64,000 nucleotides of DNA, from contig CAWGTV010000003.1 in the NCBI GenBank assembly GCA_963825615.1, forward strand, positions 310,001 through 374,000. Direction: 5' to 3'. Shown piece by piece: positions 41,083-49,670 of the stretch (its first letter is position 1; each line of letters begins with the position of its first letter). The position numbers and the translations under genes were made by a program. This stretch comes from JAHEDT01 sp963825615. Its GTDB lineage: Bacteria; Desulfobacterota; Desulfuromonadia; Desulfuromonadales; BM103. Under the pieces are notes generated by a model. It was not told where the DNA came from and did no database searches. It saw only the letters and a list, made by a program, of their open reading frames with translations.

Positions 41083-42504
41083 TCAAGCTTCCACGAACGA
41101 GACCGCAGCAGCGGTCAAGGCATCCAACTCCTGCGCACTGCCCGCCTCGGTATAGACCCTGACCACCGGTTCGGTCCCCGACTTGCGGAACAGCGCCCAG
41201 GAGCCGTCCTCGAGGATGATCTTGACACCATCGGTTGTGATCAGTTGCTTGACCGCTTTGCCGGCCAGGCGATCGGGCGGTGAGACCAGTTTGTCGCCGA
41301 TCTTGCCGGCCAGTTCCATGGAAAGGCGCAGGTTCTTGCGCTCGGTGTGAAACTCGCCGACGCGGCGATAGAGGTCTTTCAGCAGCTGGCCGAGGGTCTT
41401 GCCTTCGACAGCCACCATTTCGGCAACCAGCAGGCAGGCCAGCACCCCGTCCTTGTCGGGCACGTGGCCGCGCAGGCTCAGACCGGCGCTCTCCTCGCCG
41501 CCGATGACGATCTGGTTGTCACGGATGAATTCGCCGATGTACTTGAAGCCGACCGGCGTCTCGCGCACAGCATAGCCGTGATGAGCGGCCACGGCATCGA
41601 TGAAATGCGAAGTGGCAACCGAACGGGCGGCATCGCCCTTCTCCCCCTTCCTGCGGATCAGATAGTCATAGAGCAGCGCGAGGATGTAGTTCGGTTCGAT
41701 GAAGGCTCCATCTGCATCGACGATGCCGTAACGATCAGCGTCGCCGTCGGTGGCCAGGCCGAGCACGATCCGCTTGTCGCTCATGACCCGCTTGATCAGA
41801 TCATTGAGGTGGGTCGGTCCGGGATCAGGGGGCAAGCCGCCGAAGTAAGGGTCGCGGGTGCCATTGATTGTTTGCACCAGTAGCCCGGATTCGGTCAGCA
41901 GGCGATCGACATAATCGCGCCCGGCGCCGTACATCGGGTTAAAGACCAGCGTCATTCCCGACCGGCCGATCGCCTCGAGGTCGACCTTGCGGCGCAGTGC
42001 GTCCAGGTAGTCAGGCATGGGATCGATCTCTTCGACCAGGCCGGCACGCACCGCCTGGTCGAGAGGCATGTCGCGATAGCAGACCTCGCCGAGCATGGCA
42101 TTGGCCAGGCGCTCGATCTCGCTCGTCACTTCCGGCAGCGCCGGGCCGCCCCACGCGGTCGAAAACTTGATGCCGTTGTACTCGTAGGGGTTGTGGCTGG
42201 CGGTAAAATTAATCGCCCCGGCCGTGCCGCGCCGCATGATTTCATAGGCGATCACCGGCGTGGGAGTATCGCGTTTGCAGATGAAGACCGGCACGTCTGA
42301 CCCGGCCAGAACCCGGGCCGACTCCCGTGCGAAGCGTTCACCGAAAAAACGGCTGTCGTGACCGACCACCAGCCCCGCCGTGCTGCTTTTCTCCGCGCGC
42401 AGAAAATCGGCAATAGCCTGAGTGACAACGCGAACGTTTTCGAGGGTGAAATCTTCGGCCAGGATGCCGCGCCAACCGGAGGTGCCAAACTTGATCTGGT
42501 GCAT
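41083..42504 (-). CDS. phosphoglucomutase/phosphomannomutase family
   Basis: About 473 residues of an alpha-D-phosphohexomutase. The start 'IKFGTSGWRGILAEDF', the phosphoserine loop 'FTASHNPYEYNGIKF', the metal loop 'GLATDGDADRYGI', the sugar loop 'IGGEESAGLSLRGH' and phosphate loop 'RKSGTEPVVRVY' are all intact. It interconverts hexose 1- and 6-phosphates; glucose versus mannose specificity is not resolved. The ATG at 42504 follows CAGGAG. Probably not part of the peptide cassette, which has its own promoter. Confidence 0.93.
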   Translation of the reverse strand: MHQIKFGTSGWRGILAEDFTLENVRVVTQAIADFLRAEKSSTAGLVVGHDSRFFGERFARESARVLAGSDVPVFICKRDTPTPVIAYEIMRRGTAGAINFTASHNPYEYNGIKFSTAWGGPALPEVTSEIERLANAMLGEVCYRDMPLDQAVRAGLVEEIDPMPDYLDALRRKVDLEAIGRSGMTLVFNPMYGAGRDYVDRLLTESGLLVQTINGTRDPYFGGLPPDPGPTHLNDLIKRVMSDKRIVLGLATDGDADRYGIVDADGAFIEPNYILALLYDYLIRRKGEKGDAARSVATSHFIDAVAAHHGYAVRETPVGFKYIGEFIRDNQIVIGGEESAGLSLRGHVPDKDGVLACLLVAEMVAVEGKTLGQLLKDLYRRVGEFHTERKNLRLSMELAGKIGDKLVSPPDRLAGKAVKQLITTDGVKIILEDGSWALFRKSGTEPVVRVYTEAGSAQELDALTAAAVSFVEA

Positions 42505-42581
42505 GAATTTCTCCTGCAAAGGATGTGGTTAATTAGAAGACATGTTGGCGACCCGGACAGATGTCGCGTGTGCAAGATATT

Positions 42582-42610
42582 TTAACGCAAAGACGCAAAG
42601 GTTAAAGGAG
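42582..42610. repeat. CAAAGG-type tandem repeat, copy 1
   Basis: TTAACGCAAAG-ACGCAAAGG-TTAAAGGA, degenerate 9-bp units ending CAAAGG or AAAGG. A related inverted copy lies at 53628-53657. Confidence 0.45.
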
Positions 42611-42704
42611 GTCGTAAAGAAAACACTCACTGGAGGCAGAAACATCTGCTCTTTGTCTCTTGATGACTCATTAGCATTTGATATCTTCATGCATCCACCT
42701 GTTA

Positions 42705-43004
42705 TCAATTGTTATCTTCCGGCATGACCGGCCCCGGGTAGTCGGTGACCTCAGCAACATAGGGGCAATCTGACGGCAGGAAGCCTTTGGCCAGAGTTGC
42801 ATCTGTCAGGCGAACGCAGCCTGGGCGTTGCCTGTCACGCTCAGCATAAACGCGGCACAGCTTGGTTTGCGTATCGAGAAACTGACAGGGGATTGCGGTG
42901 TAGTATATCCTGCCTTCGAAATCAATCTTTTCGTGACAGCAACGCCCGCATCGACGACAAATTGAATCCCAGTCGTGCTGGCTTTTTTCGTTTGGATTAT
43001 TCAT
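42705..43004 (-). CDS. YkgJ-family cysteine-cluster protein
   Basis: A 99-residue protein of the UPF0153/YkgJ type. It has 'CRRCGRCCHEKIDFEG' near the N-terminus, then 'IPCQFLD', 'KLCRVYAERDRQRPGC' and 'DCPYVAEV': eight cysteines that probably bind a metal or Fe-S cluster. Function unknown. It is divergent from a PxxKW cysteine-rich gene. Confidence 0.8.
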   Translation of the reverse strand: MNNPNEKSQHDWDSICRRCGRCCHEKIDFEGRIYYTAIPCQFLDTQTKLCRVYAERDRQRPGCVRLTDATLAKGFLPSDCPYVAEVTDYPGPVMPEDNN

Positions 43005-43065
43005 GTCGGCACACTACCCAATCCGGGAATTTCGGTCAACATACAAGATCATATGCCTTTTAGGG

Positions 43066-43094
43066 TTGACACGGATTGGCAAAAGGATGTAGAA
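43066..43094 (+). promoter_or_regulatory. probable promoter of the PxxKW gene
   Basis: A perfect TTGACA (43066-43071) is followed after an 18-base spacer by TAGAAA, a weak -10, about 50 bases before the start codon. Confidence 0.4.
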
Positions 43095-43140
43095 ATCCGG
43101 TCTCGGAAACCAGAACACGCATCATAAAAAGGAGTACCCC

Positions 43141-43422
43141 ATGCAGTGTCAAAAAGTTCTCCCCGGTGTAGAGTGCACTTTCTGGAGCAAAAACGGCTGC
43201 GTCTTTGAAGGCGGCAGCTGCCAGAACGTCATCGAAATGTGCGAAGGCTGCGATCATATCGTCGAAGGCACCATTGGCCCGGTCTGCATCAAGGCCCCTT
43301 CGCCGCTCAAAAAATGGTCGGCAGGTCTGTGCAACTTTGCTACACATCGCAAGGTCGAAGTCAAGATCGAGGACATCAAAGTCAACCCGCTCAAGGCTTC
43401 CAAGCGCGCTGGTCGTAAATAA
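43141..43422 (+). CDS. PxxKW-family cysteine-rich protein
   Basis: A 93-residue protein with cysteines in 'MQCQKVLPGVECTF', 'NGCVFEGGSCQNVIEMCEGC', 'GPVCIK' and 'GLCNFATH', and the naming motif 'SPLKKW'. The family is largely restricted to sulfate- and metal-reducing deltaproteobacteria; function unknown, metal binding likely. AAGGAG precedes the ATG, and a strong terminator follows, so it is a single-gene unit. Confidence 0.85.
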   Translation: MQCQKVLPGVECTFWSKNGCVFEGGSCQNVIEMCEGCDHIVEGTIGPVCIKAPSPLKKWSAGLCNFATHRKVEVKIEDIKVNPLKASKRAGRK

Positions 43423-43444
43423 GACATTCTTCGCGCAAGAGTTT

Positions 43445-43482
43445 CAGGCCGGCAACCTCATGGTTGCCGGCCTGTTTTTTTT
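43445..43482 (+). terminator. intrinsic terminator of the PxxKW gene
   Basis: Perfect 13-bp GC-rich stem (CAGGCCGGCAACC and complement), loop TCAT, followed by T8. Confidence 0.95.
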
Positions 43483-43532
43483 CATGGAAAACAATTATCG
43501 TTATCATCTCTTCGGCAGGCTGATATCGACTG

Positions 43533-44189
43533 TCACGCCTCTTCCGACGAAGGATCAAATTCCTCTAGCGCAACACCACTCACTGCATCCTCATCGATCA
43601 ACAGAGGAAGAGCCTCCACATCCGCGCCGTTATCCTGTTCGGGGACCAGTTCACTGAACTCGCGTAACGTCGGCAGCGCCGAAAGATCCGGCAACCCGAA
43701 CAGTTCCAAAAATTCGCGCGTTGTGCCGTAGATCATCGGCTTGCCGGGGACGTCCTTTTTTCCCAAAATTCGCAACAAGCGTTTTTCCAACAAGGTCTTG
43801 AGCACGCTGCCGGAATCGACGCCGCGCAGATACTCGATTTCTGCCCGGGTGACCGGTTGTCGGTAAGCGATGATGGCAAGCGTCTCCAATGCAGGCCGGG
43901 AGAATTTGAACGGTCGGCTGCGACCGAGTTTTCTCAGGGAATCAGCGTATTCAGGGCGGGTCCTCAGCTGATAACCGCCCGCCACCAGCTGCAGGAAAAA
44001 GCCGCGCGGACGCTCGGCATAATCCTTCTCCAACGCCCCGATCGCAGCCATGATATCAGCCTGCGGCAGATCCAGTGCCTCGGCCATGCGCTCAACCTTG
44101 ATTGGCCCGTCGGCAGCAAAGATCAGGGCCTCGACCAGCGGAGTAAGTTCAAGAGTATCCAAGGGATTCTTCTCCAACGTCCAGGACAT
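43533..44189 (-). CDS. scpB: segregation and condensation protein B
   Basis: About 218 residues; two winged-helix domains of the kleisin-associated ScpB. Visible are 'LVEALIFAADGPIKVERMAE', 'GYQLRTRPEYADSLRKL', 'LSRPALETLAIIAYRQPVTR' (here KFSRPALETLAIIAYRQP) and 'EIEYLRGVDSGSVLKTLLEK'. The start is unclear: ATG at 44189, or TTG at 44162 with GGAGAAG upstream; both overlap the scpA end. An acidic tail closes the protein. With ScpA and SMC it forms the condensin complex. Confidence 0.9.
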   Translation of the reverse strand: MSWTLEKNPLDTLELTPLVEALIFAADGPIKVERMAEALDLPQADIMAAIGALEKDYAERPRGFFLQLVAGGYQLRTRPEYADSLRKLGRSRPFKFSRPALETLAIIAYRQPVTRAEIEYLRGVDSGSVLKTLLEKRLLRILGKKDVPGKPMIYGTTREFLELFGLPDLSALPTLREFSELVPEQDNGADVEALPLLIDEDAVSGVALEEFDPSSEEA

Positions 44190-44919
44190 CAGTTTCTTCA
44201 AGCACAACAGCCGGGAAGAGCCAGATGGTTCCGTTATGGGCATTTTGCATGAAACGAACCATGCGCAGCTTCACCAGCTCCAGCAGCGCCAGGAAGGTGA
44301 CGATCATTTCGTTGCGCTTGATGCCGCCACTGAAAAGGTCACCGAAGGCCAGGCTCTCCTGCCCCTGCAAGCGGGTGAGAATCATGTTGATCCGATCCGT
44401 AATGGAAAGCTGCTCCATATTGATTTCATGGACAAGCTCCTCGGGGCTTTCTTTGAGGACGTCCTGCAACGCGGCCAGGAGGTCAAATAGGCCAATCGCA
44501 ACAAAACCTGTCTCGGACTCCTCTAGAACCTCTGGTTCAGGGGCGACGCGGGCAAAAAGGTCACGGCCCAACTGGGGCTTGTTCTCGAGAGTCTGTGAGA
44601 CTTGCTTGTACTTCTGGTACTCGAGCAGCCGCCGCACCAGCTCTGCACGGGGGTCCTCTTCCTCGTCTTCCACGTCCTCTTCGACGATCTTCGGCAGCAG
44701 CATCTTCGACTTGATGTGCAGGAGCGTTGCAGCCATGAGCAGGAATTCTCCTGCGACATCGAGATTGAGGGTTTTCATGGCATCGAGTATGGCCAGATAC
44801 TGACGGGTGATCAAGGCCATGGGGATATCATAGATATCCATCTCGTTCTTCTTGATGAGATGCAGCAGCAGGTCAAGCGGCCCTTCGAAATTCTCCAAAT
44901 GAATGTCGTAACTGTTCAT
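44149..44919 (-). CDS. scpA: segregation and condensation protein A
   Basis: About 256 residues of the kleisin ScpA. 'LENFEGPLDLLLHLIKKNEM' and 'DVAGEFLLMAATLLHIKSKM' mark the N-terminal SMC-binding part, an acidic linker (VEEDVEDEEED) follows, and the C-terminal winged helix includes 'FLALLELVKLRMVRFMQ'. The ATG at 44919 sits 9 bases after the upstream protease stop, so the 38 earlier in-frame codons are not used. Confidence 0.93.
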   Translation of the reverse strand: MNSYDIHLENFEGPLDLLLHLIKKNEMDIYDIPMALITRQYLAILDAMKTLNLDVAGEFLLMAATLLHIKSKMLLPKIVEEDVEDEEEDPRAELVRRLLEYQKYKQVSQTLENKPQLGRDLFARVAPEPEVLEESETGFVAIGLFDLLAALQDVLKESPEELVHEINMEQLSITDRINMILTRLQGQESLAFGDLFSGGIKRNEMIVTFLALLELVKLRMVRFMQNAHNGTIWLFPAVVLEETDVLDVGEESLGYS

Positions 44920-44927
44920 AGCGGAGC

Positions 44928-45611
44928 TCACCGATAGAAGAGCAGGTGCATAGTCTGCTCGACCACGCCCATATGCGGCCCGGCCAGCATCGCCACCACC
45001 TGGTGAACCGCTGGACCGAAAGCTGTCTTCCAAATCGACGTGCCGAAGATCAGGAACACGATCAACAACATGCCGAAAGGTTCGACGCGGCGCAACATCA
45101 ACGCCTGACGCTCCGGCAAAATCCCCATCAGAACCCGGCCGCCGTCGAGAGGCGGGATCGGCAACAGGTTAAACAGGCAGAGAATGACATTGATGTAGAG
45201 GCCGAAGGCGGCCATCAGGCCAACCGGGTTGATCATGGTGAGGACAGGGCTTTGCTCGGGCAGCGCGGCGGCCACATAGACTACAACACGCAACAGTAGC
45301 GCTGAAAAGAGCGCCAGCATCAGGTTCGCCGCAGGACCCGCGAGTGACACCCAGATCATATCTTTTTGTGTGCGGCGCAGATTATTCGAATTGACCGGGA
45401 CGGGCCGCGCCCAACCGAAACCGAAGACCAACAGTGCAATCGTGCCGATGGGATCAAGGTGCTTGATCGGATTCAAGGTCAGGCGACCGAGCAGTCTCGC
45501 AGTCGGATCGCCAAGTTTTTCGGCAATGAATCCATGCGCAACCTCATGCATGGTCACAGCCAGCAAGGCGGGAACCAGCATGATCGAAATTTTGAGCAGG
45601 ATATGTTCCAT
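44928..45611 (-). CDS. site-2 protease family membrane protein (peptidase M50)
   Basis: A 227-residue integral membrane metalloprotease. The zinc motif is 'MHEVAHGFIAEKLGDPTA' (HExxH), with the third ligand in 'NLLPIPPLDGGRVLMG'. About five to six membrane segments; no PDZ domain, so it belongs to the short YwhC/FtsH-associated class rather than RseP. It is the first gene of the run with scpA and scpB. Confidence 0.9.
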   Translation of the reverse strand: MEHILLKISIMLVPALLAVTMHEVAHGFIAEKLGDPTARLLGRLTLNPIKHLDPIGTIALLVFGFGWARPVPVNSNNLRRTQKDMIWVSLAGPAANLMLALFSALLLRVVVYVAAALPEQSPVLTMINPVGLMAAFGLYINVILCLFNLLPIPPLDGGRVLMGILPERQALMLRRVEPFGMLLIVFLIFGTSIWKTAFGPAVHQVVAMLAGPHMGVVEQTMHLLFYR

Positions 45612-45858
45612 AAAAATGGTTTCAGCCGATCATAAAGAGGATGGGTCTTTTTAACAGATGCCGTCGGTCAAGTCAATGCCAACCAACCCCAACAAATAAC
45701 GTAACTTATTGATTTTAATGGGCTTGATTGACAATGCATGATTAAGTGTTCCGATAAAACATGAAACCTTTCTTCAGGCTGTCGACTTCCCAAAGAACGC
45801 TGCTGATAGAACGCAGAGTGATGTTGCTGTTTTTGTGAAATATGTAGAGCTGCCCCCC

Positions 45859-48531
45859 TTAGCTTTCTGACTGCGTCCGGCGTCCCAAGTTCCGGTATTT
45901 ACGCAGCACCAGTGCCTTCTCATCCTCCGCTGTAACCACCCGTTCGTCGAGGCGCGCGGCCAACAGGTCATCAAGGATGATTCGATAAAGAGGCCCGGGA
46001 ACGACACCGAGCTTGCCAAGGTCATGGCCGGTGAGAATCGGTTTAACGTCGCGCAGGTGAGTGATATAGCGTGATATCCACTGTCGTACATGCTCCTGCC
46101 GAGTTCTGGCCATCAAGAACAGGAGGATTTCCGAAGCAAACGGCTGAAACCAGCGGTACAAGTTGCTGGACCGGGGCTGCCGGATATCCGTCCGGCGTCT
46201 TTCCAGCCGTTTCAATATTCCCATGGCGGTACTGCGCTGTGTATTGAGGATGTCATGGTAGCGCTGCATAATCTGCAGATGCCCGCAAAGGCGTTTCATC
46301 CCGGCTTGGTCCAGCGACGCGGTAAACACCAGAAAGTAGCAGAGCCAACGCTCACAGGGATGCCCCGTGTAAAGCAGGTCGTACCAATCCATGGCCCGCC
46401 TTGCCTCGTCAAAGAACTTCGAATAATCAATCTTGCTGGTCAAAGCCGGATGCAGGTACCTGAGAACATCGAGGCGTGCCAGACGGGCGATGGCCGGTAG
46501 CGGCTGGTGTTCATTTAAAATCAGGAAGAGCTCGTTGAAGAGGCGCTTGCCGCTGACTTTTTCCAGCAGCCCGAGCCTTACCACGCTCTGCAGGAGGTGT
46601 TCAGTCTGTTTGCCAATCTGGAAGCCCAAGCGTTGCTCAAAACGCACAGCGCGGAAGATGCGCGTCGGATCTTCGACGAAACTCAAGTTATGCAGGACGC
46701 GAATCGCCTTGTCGTCAATGTCGCGCTGCCCGCCGTAATAGTCGAGCAGTTCGCCGTAAACGGAACGGTTCAGGCTGATCGCCAGGGTGTTGATGGTAAA
46801 ATCACGGCGGCTCAAATCCATCTTGACCGAGGCATGTTCGACGTCGGGTAGGGCCCCGGGCTTCAGGTAGTATTCCATCCGCGCTGAAGCGATATCGACT
46901 TTGAACCCGTCCGGGTAGATCAGGACGGCCGTTCCGAACTTACGGTGAGCGCGAACCCGGCAATTGTTGCCGCGCGCAAATGCCTCGGCAAAAGCAACCC
47001 CGTCGCCCTCGACGACGATGTCGAGATCCAGGTTCTCTTTGCTCAAGAGCAGGTCACGCACAAAACCGCCCACGACAAACACGTTGACATCAAGTTCGTC
47101 GCCGACCAAACCGAGCTGCGCCAGGAGGTCTTGAATGCGTTTGGGCAGGCGGTTGCGGATCAGTCGCTGAATCTGCGCCGCCTTGTAGCTTCTGCCACCA
47201 CGGCTAACCAGGCCGCGTTCTCCGGAACGCGGCGGCGTGCCGACGCTGCTGGCCAGGTGCCGCAGCAGGTCGGTGCGGGTGACCGCCCCAACCAGCTTGT
47301 GGTCAGCCACCACCGGGACAAAGCGCTGGTTGCTCTCAACAATCAGGGTCTTGAGCGCCTCAATCGTCGTCTGCGGCGTGACACGGTGGAAATCGCTGGT
47401 CATGAACTCGCTGACCAGTTGCTTCTGCAGGCCGTGATAGACCGCCTTGTCGACGAGTTGTCGTGAGAGGATTCCAACCACGTTTTGTCCCTCGAGGACC
47501 GGTACCGTGTTGATATTGTAGCGGGACAAAATCTGGTGAGCCGCTGCAATGGAATCGTCGGCAAAGACCGCCTTGACCGGGGTCGACATCAGGTGGCCGG
47601 CCTGCCACTGCGGCTGGACATGCTGCTGCAGGATGGTCGGCAGGCGTTCCAGCACCTGCAGCAGGGTCAGATCCCGGATTGCGCATGAGGCCGCCGAGGG
47701 GTGCCCGCCGCCGCCAAAATCCTGCAGGATATCGCCGACATTGACTTCCTTCAACCGCGAACGGGCGACCATGAAGATGCGGCTCTCCATGCGCACGATA
47801 ACGAACAGCGCGTCAAGATTCTCCATATCCTTGAGCTTGTGCGCCAGAGTGGCTATATCGCCGACGAAATGGTCAATCGAGGCATGGGCGATAGCGATAT
47901 TGATCCCCCGAATATTCAGAATCGTTTTACTGGCGATCAGGTCATTCAGCAGCCGGACCTGGTCAGGGGTCAGTTCCTGGGTGATCAGGTCGGCGACGAT
48001 GTTGAGGTTGGCCCCGTTTGACAGGAGATATGCGGCGGCCTGGTAATCTTTCACTGTCGTCGTATGAAAGGTCAGGCTGCCGGTATCTTCATAGAGGCCA
48101 AGCATCATCATGGTCGCTTCGTCAACGCTCAGTTCGACCTGTCTGGCCATGAGGAGATGACAGAAGACGGTGACCGTTGCGCCGACCGGTTCGATATGCT
48201 CAAGTGAACCTTGCAGGCGGCCTGATTTAGCCGCGTGATGATCATAGATGTGGATATCGACCCCGGGCCGCTTTGCGACTGCGGCAAAGGGACCAATACG
48301 GGAGGGCTGGCTGACATCGACCAGGACCAGACGGGTGATCTCCTGCAGGTCGATATCACGGACACGTTTGAAACCGAAAGCATATTGAGCGCTCTTCAGG
48401 AAGAACTCACGCAGGCTGCGCTCCTGACCGCCGGGAAACACCATGACGGCATCCGGATAGAGTCGCCTGGCAGCAATCATCGATCCGAGACAATCGAAAT
48501 CGGCGTTGATATGGGTCGTGATGACGTCCAT
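45859..48531 (-). CDS. DHH-CBS-poly(A) polymerase fusion, A-adding tRNA nucleotidyltransferase type
   Basis: An 890-residue multidomain protein. Residues 1-310: DHH/DHHA1 phosphoesterase ('THINADFDCLGSMIAA', 'IYDHHAAK', 'GGGGHPSAAS'). About 315-430: two CBS domains. About 455-890: class II poly(A) polymerase/CCA transferase head and neck, with 'GGFVRDLLLSKENLDLDIVV' (catalytic DxD) and 'RRDFTINTLAISL'. In Geobacter sulfurreducens separate C-adding and A-adding enzymes are known, and this architecture is that of the A-adding class. A heptamer tract sits immediately before the start, where no ribosome-binding site is visible. Confidence 0.88.
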   Translation of the reverse strand: MDVITTHINADFDCLGSMIAARRLYPDAVMVFPGGQERSLREFFLKSAQYAFGFKRVRDIDLQEITRLVLVDVSQPSRIGPFAAVAKRPGVDIHIYDHHAAKSGRLQGSLEHIEPVGATVTVFCHLLMARQVELSVDEATMMMLGLYEDTGSLTFHTTTVKDYQAAAYLLSNGANLNIVADLITQELTPDQVRLLNDLIASKTILNIRGINIAIAHASIDHFVGDIATLAHKLKDMENLDALFVIVRMESRIFMVARSRLKEVNVGDILQDFGGGGHPSAASCAIRDLTLLQVLERLPTILQQHVQPQWQAGHLMSTPVKAVFADDSIAAAHQILSRYNINTVPVLEGQNVVGILSRQLVDKAVYHGLQKQLVSEFMTSDFHRVTPQTTIEALKTLIVESNQRFVPVVADHKLVGAVTRTDLLRHLASSVGTPPRSGERGLVSRGGRSYKAAQIQRLIRNRLPKRIQDLLAQLGLVGDELDVNVFVVGGFVRDLLLSKENLDLDIVVEGDGVAFAEAFARGNNCRVRAHRKFGTAVLIYPDGFKVDIASARMEYYLKPGALPDVEHASVKMDLSRRDFTINTLAISLNRSVYGELLDYYGGQRDIDDKAIRVLHNLSFVEDPTRIFRAVRFEQRLGFQIGKQTEHLLQSVVRLGLLEKVSGKRLFNELFLILNEHQPLPAIARLARLDVLRYLHPALTSKIDYSKFFDEARRAMDWYDLLYTGHPCERWLCYFLVFTASLDQAGMKRLCGHLQIMQRYHDILNTQRSTAMGILKRLERRRTDIRQPRSSNLYRWFQPFASEILLFLMARTRQEHVRQWISRYITHLRDVKPILTGHDLGKLGVVPGPLYRIILDDLLAARLDERVVTAEDEKALVLRKYRNLGRRTQSES

Positions 48532-48540
48532 TTAAAACCC

Positions 48541-48570
48541 GGGTCGCGGAACGCGGAACGCGGAACGCGT
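48541..48570. repeat. heptamer tandem repeat tract (5' of the DHH-PAP gene)
   Basis: GGGTCGC-GGAACGC-GGAACGC-GGAACGC-GT, four units of period 7, three identical. It starts 10 bases before the start codon on the minus strand. Confidence 0.75.
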
Positions 48571-48694
48571 AAAATTCAAAGTCATCATTCCGAATGGCCT
48601 ATATACAATACTATCACTCAAACCCAGCGCGGCAGGCCTTAAGCGTATAAGTCAGAAGGTGTGTCAAGTTTCTACAGCTTTCGGTTTCAGATTT

Positions 48695-48726
48695 GCGCGA
48701 ACCGGGTTCCGCGGTTCGCGTCCCGG
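48695..48726. repeat. heptamer tandem repeat tract (3' of pyrD)
   Basis: GCGC-GAACCGG-GTTCCGC-GGTTCGC-GTCCCGG, four degenerate units of period 7, immediately beyond the pyrD stop. GGAAC/GTTCC elements also make it partly palindromic. Confidence 0.6.
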
Positions 48727-48728
48727 TT

Positions 48729-49670
48729 TTAAATTTTAAGGCTGCCGATCAGCTGGTGGATATCGTCGATCCCTTCATCGATGCAGAACGCTTCGATCCC
48801 CTCGATGATCGACAGCATTGCACTCGGATCGACAAAATTGGCCGTGCCGACCTGGACCGCCTTGGCGCCGACAATCAGGAACTCCAGGGCATCCATCGGT
48901 CGGACGATGCCACCGATGCCGATCACAGGCACCGAGACGGCCTGCACAACCTGGTGGACCATACGCACGGCGATCGGCCGGATCGCCGGACCGGACAGCC
49001 CCCCGGTCCGGTTGGCAAGGCGCGGCTTGCGCGTATGCACATCCACCGACATACCGGTAATCGTATTGATGCAGGAGATGGCGTCGGCACCGGCCTCTTC
49101 GACCGCCCGGGCAACGACCGTGATATCGGTCACATTGGGTGTCAGTTTGACAATCAATGGCTTTTGCAGCTGCTTGCGCACCAAGGTAACGACTTCGCTG
49201 GCCGCCTTGGGGTCGGTCCCGAAGACGATGCCACCCTGCTTCACGTTCGGGCAGGAGATATTCAGCTCCGCGGCGGCGATCTCGGGGATGTCGTTGAGGC
49301 GCCTGGCAACTTCAGCGTACTCTTCGAGGGTGTTGCCGAAGAAATTGGCAATCACCGGAGTATTGACGGTGCGCAGGAAAGGCATCTTGTATTTGACAAA
49401 AGCATCTATCCCGACATTTTGCAGACCGATCGCATTGAGCATGCCACTGATCGTTTCGGCGATGCGCGGCGTCGGGTTACCCGCCTTGGGTTTGAGGGAA
49501 AGCCCCTTGGTAACGATCGCGCCGATCTTTTCCAGGTCGAGGAAAGGCGCGTACTCTTCACCATAACCAAAGGTGCCCGAAGCCGGCATGACCGGGTTGC
49601 GCAGCTTGATCCCGGCAATATCAACGATCATGTTGGGTCGCTTGACGACTGTCTTGGTCAGCTCTTTCAT
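48729..49670 (-). CDS. pyrD: dihydroorotate dehydrogenase, catalytic subunit (class 1B)
   Basis: About 313 residues from the ATG at 49670 (TGATG overlap with pyrK). A TIM-barrel FMN enzyme oxidising dihydroorotate to orotate. 'VMPASGTFGYGEEYAPF', 'NISCPNVKQGG' and the catalytic Cys in 'DAISCINTITG' mark the class 1B type, which needs the PyrK subunit encoded next to it. 'GIGGIVRPMDALEFLIVGA' binds FMN phosphate. A second in-frame Met 13 codons later matches the usual family start but has no ribosome-binding site. Confidence 0.95.
   Translation of the reverse strand: MKELTKTVVKRPNMIVDIAGIKLRNPVMPASGTFGYGEEYAPFLDLEKIGAIVTKGLSLKPKAGNPTPRIAETISGMLNAIGLQNVGIDAFVKYKMPFLRTVNTPVIANFFGNTLEEYAEVARRLNDIPEIAAAELNISCPNVKQGGIVFGTDPKAASEVVTLVRKQLQKPLIVKLTPNVTDITVVARAVEEAGADAISCINTITGMSVDVHTRKPRLANRTGGLSGPAIRPIAVRMVHQVVQAVSVPVIGIGGIVRPMDALEFLIVGAKAVQVGTANFVDPSAMLSIIEGIEAFCIDEGIDDIHQLIGSLKI

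Noticed and set aside
41083..42504. Phosphohexomutase as part of the peptide cassette
   Set aside because: A separate promoter lies between it and the first PqqD-like gene, and it fits general sugar metabolism.
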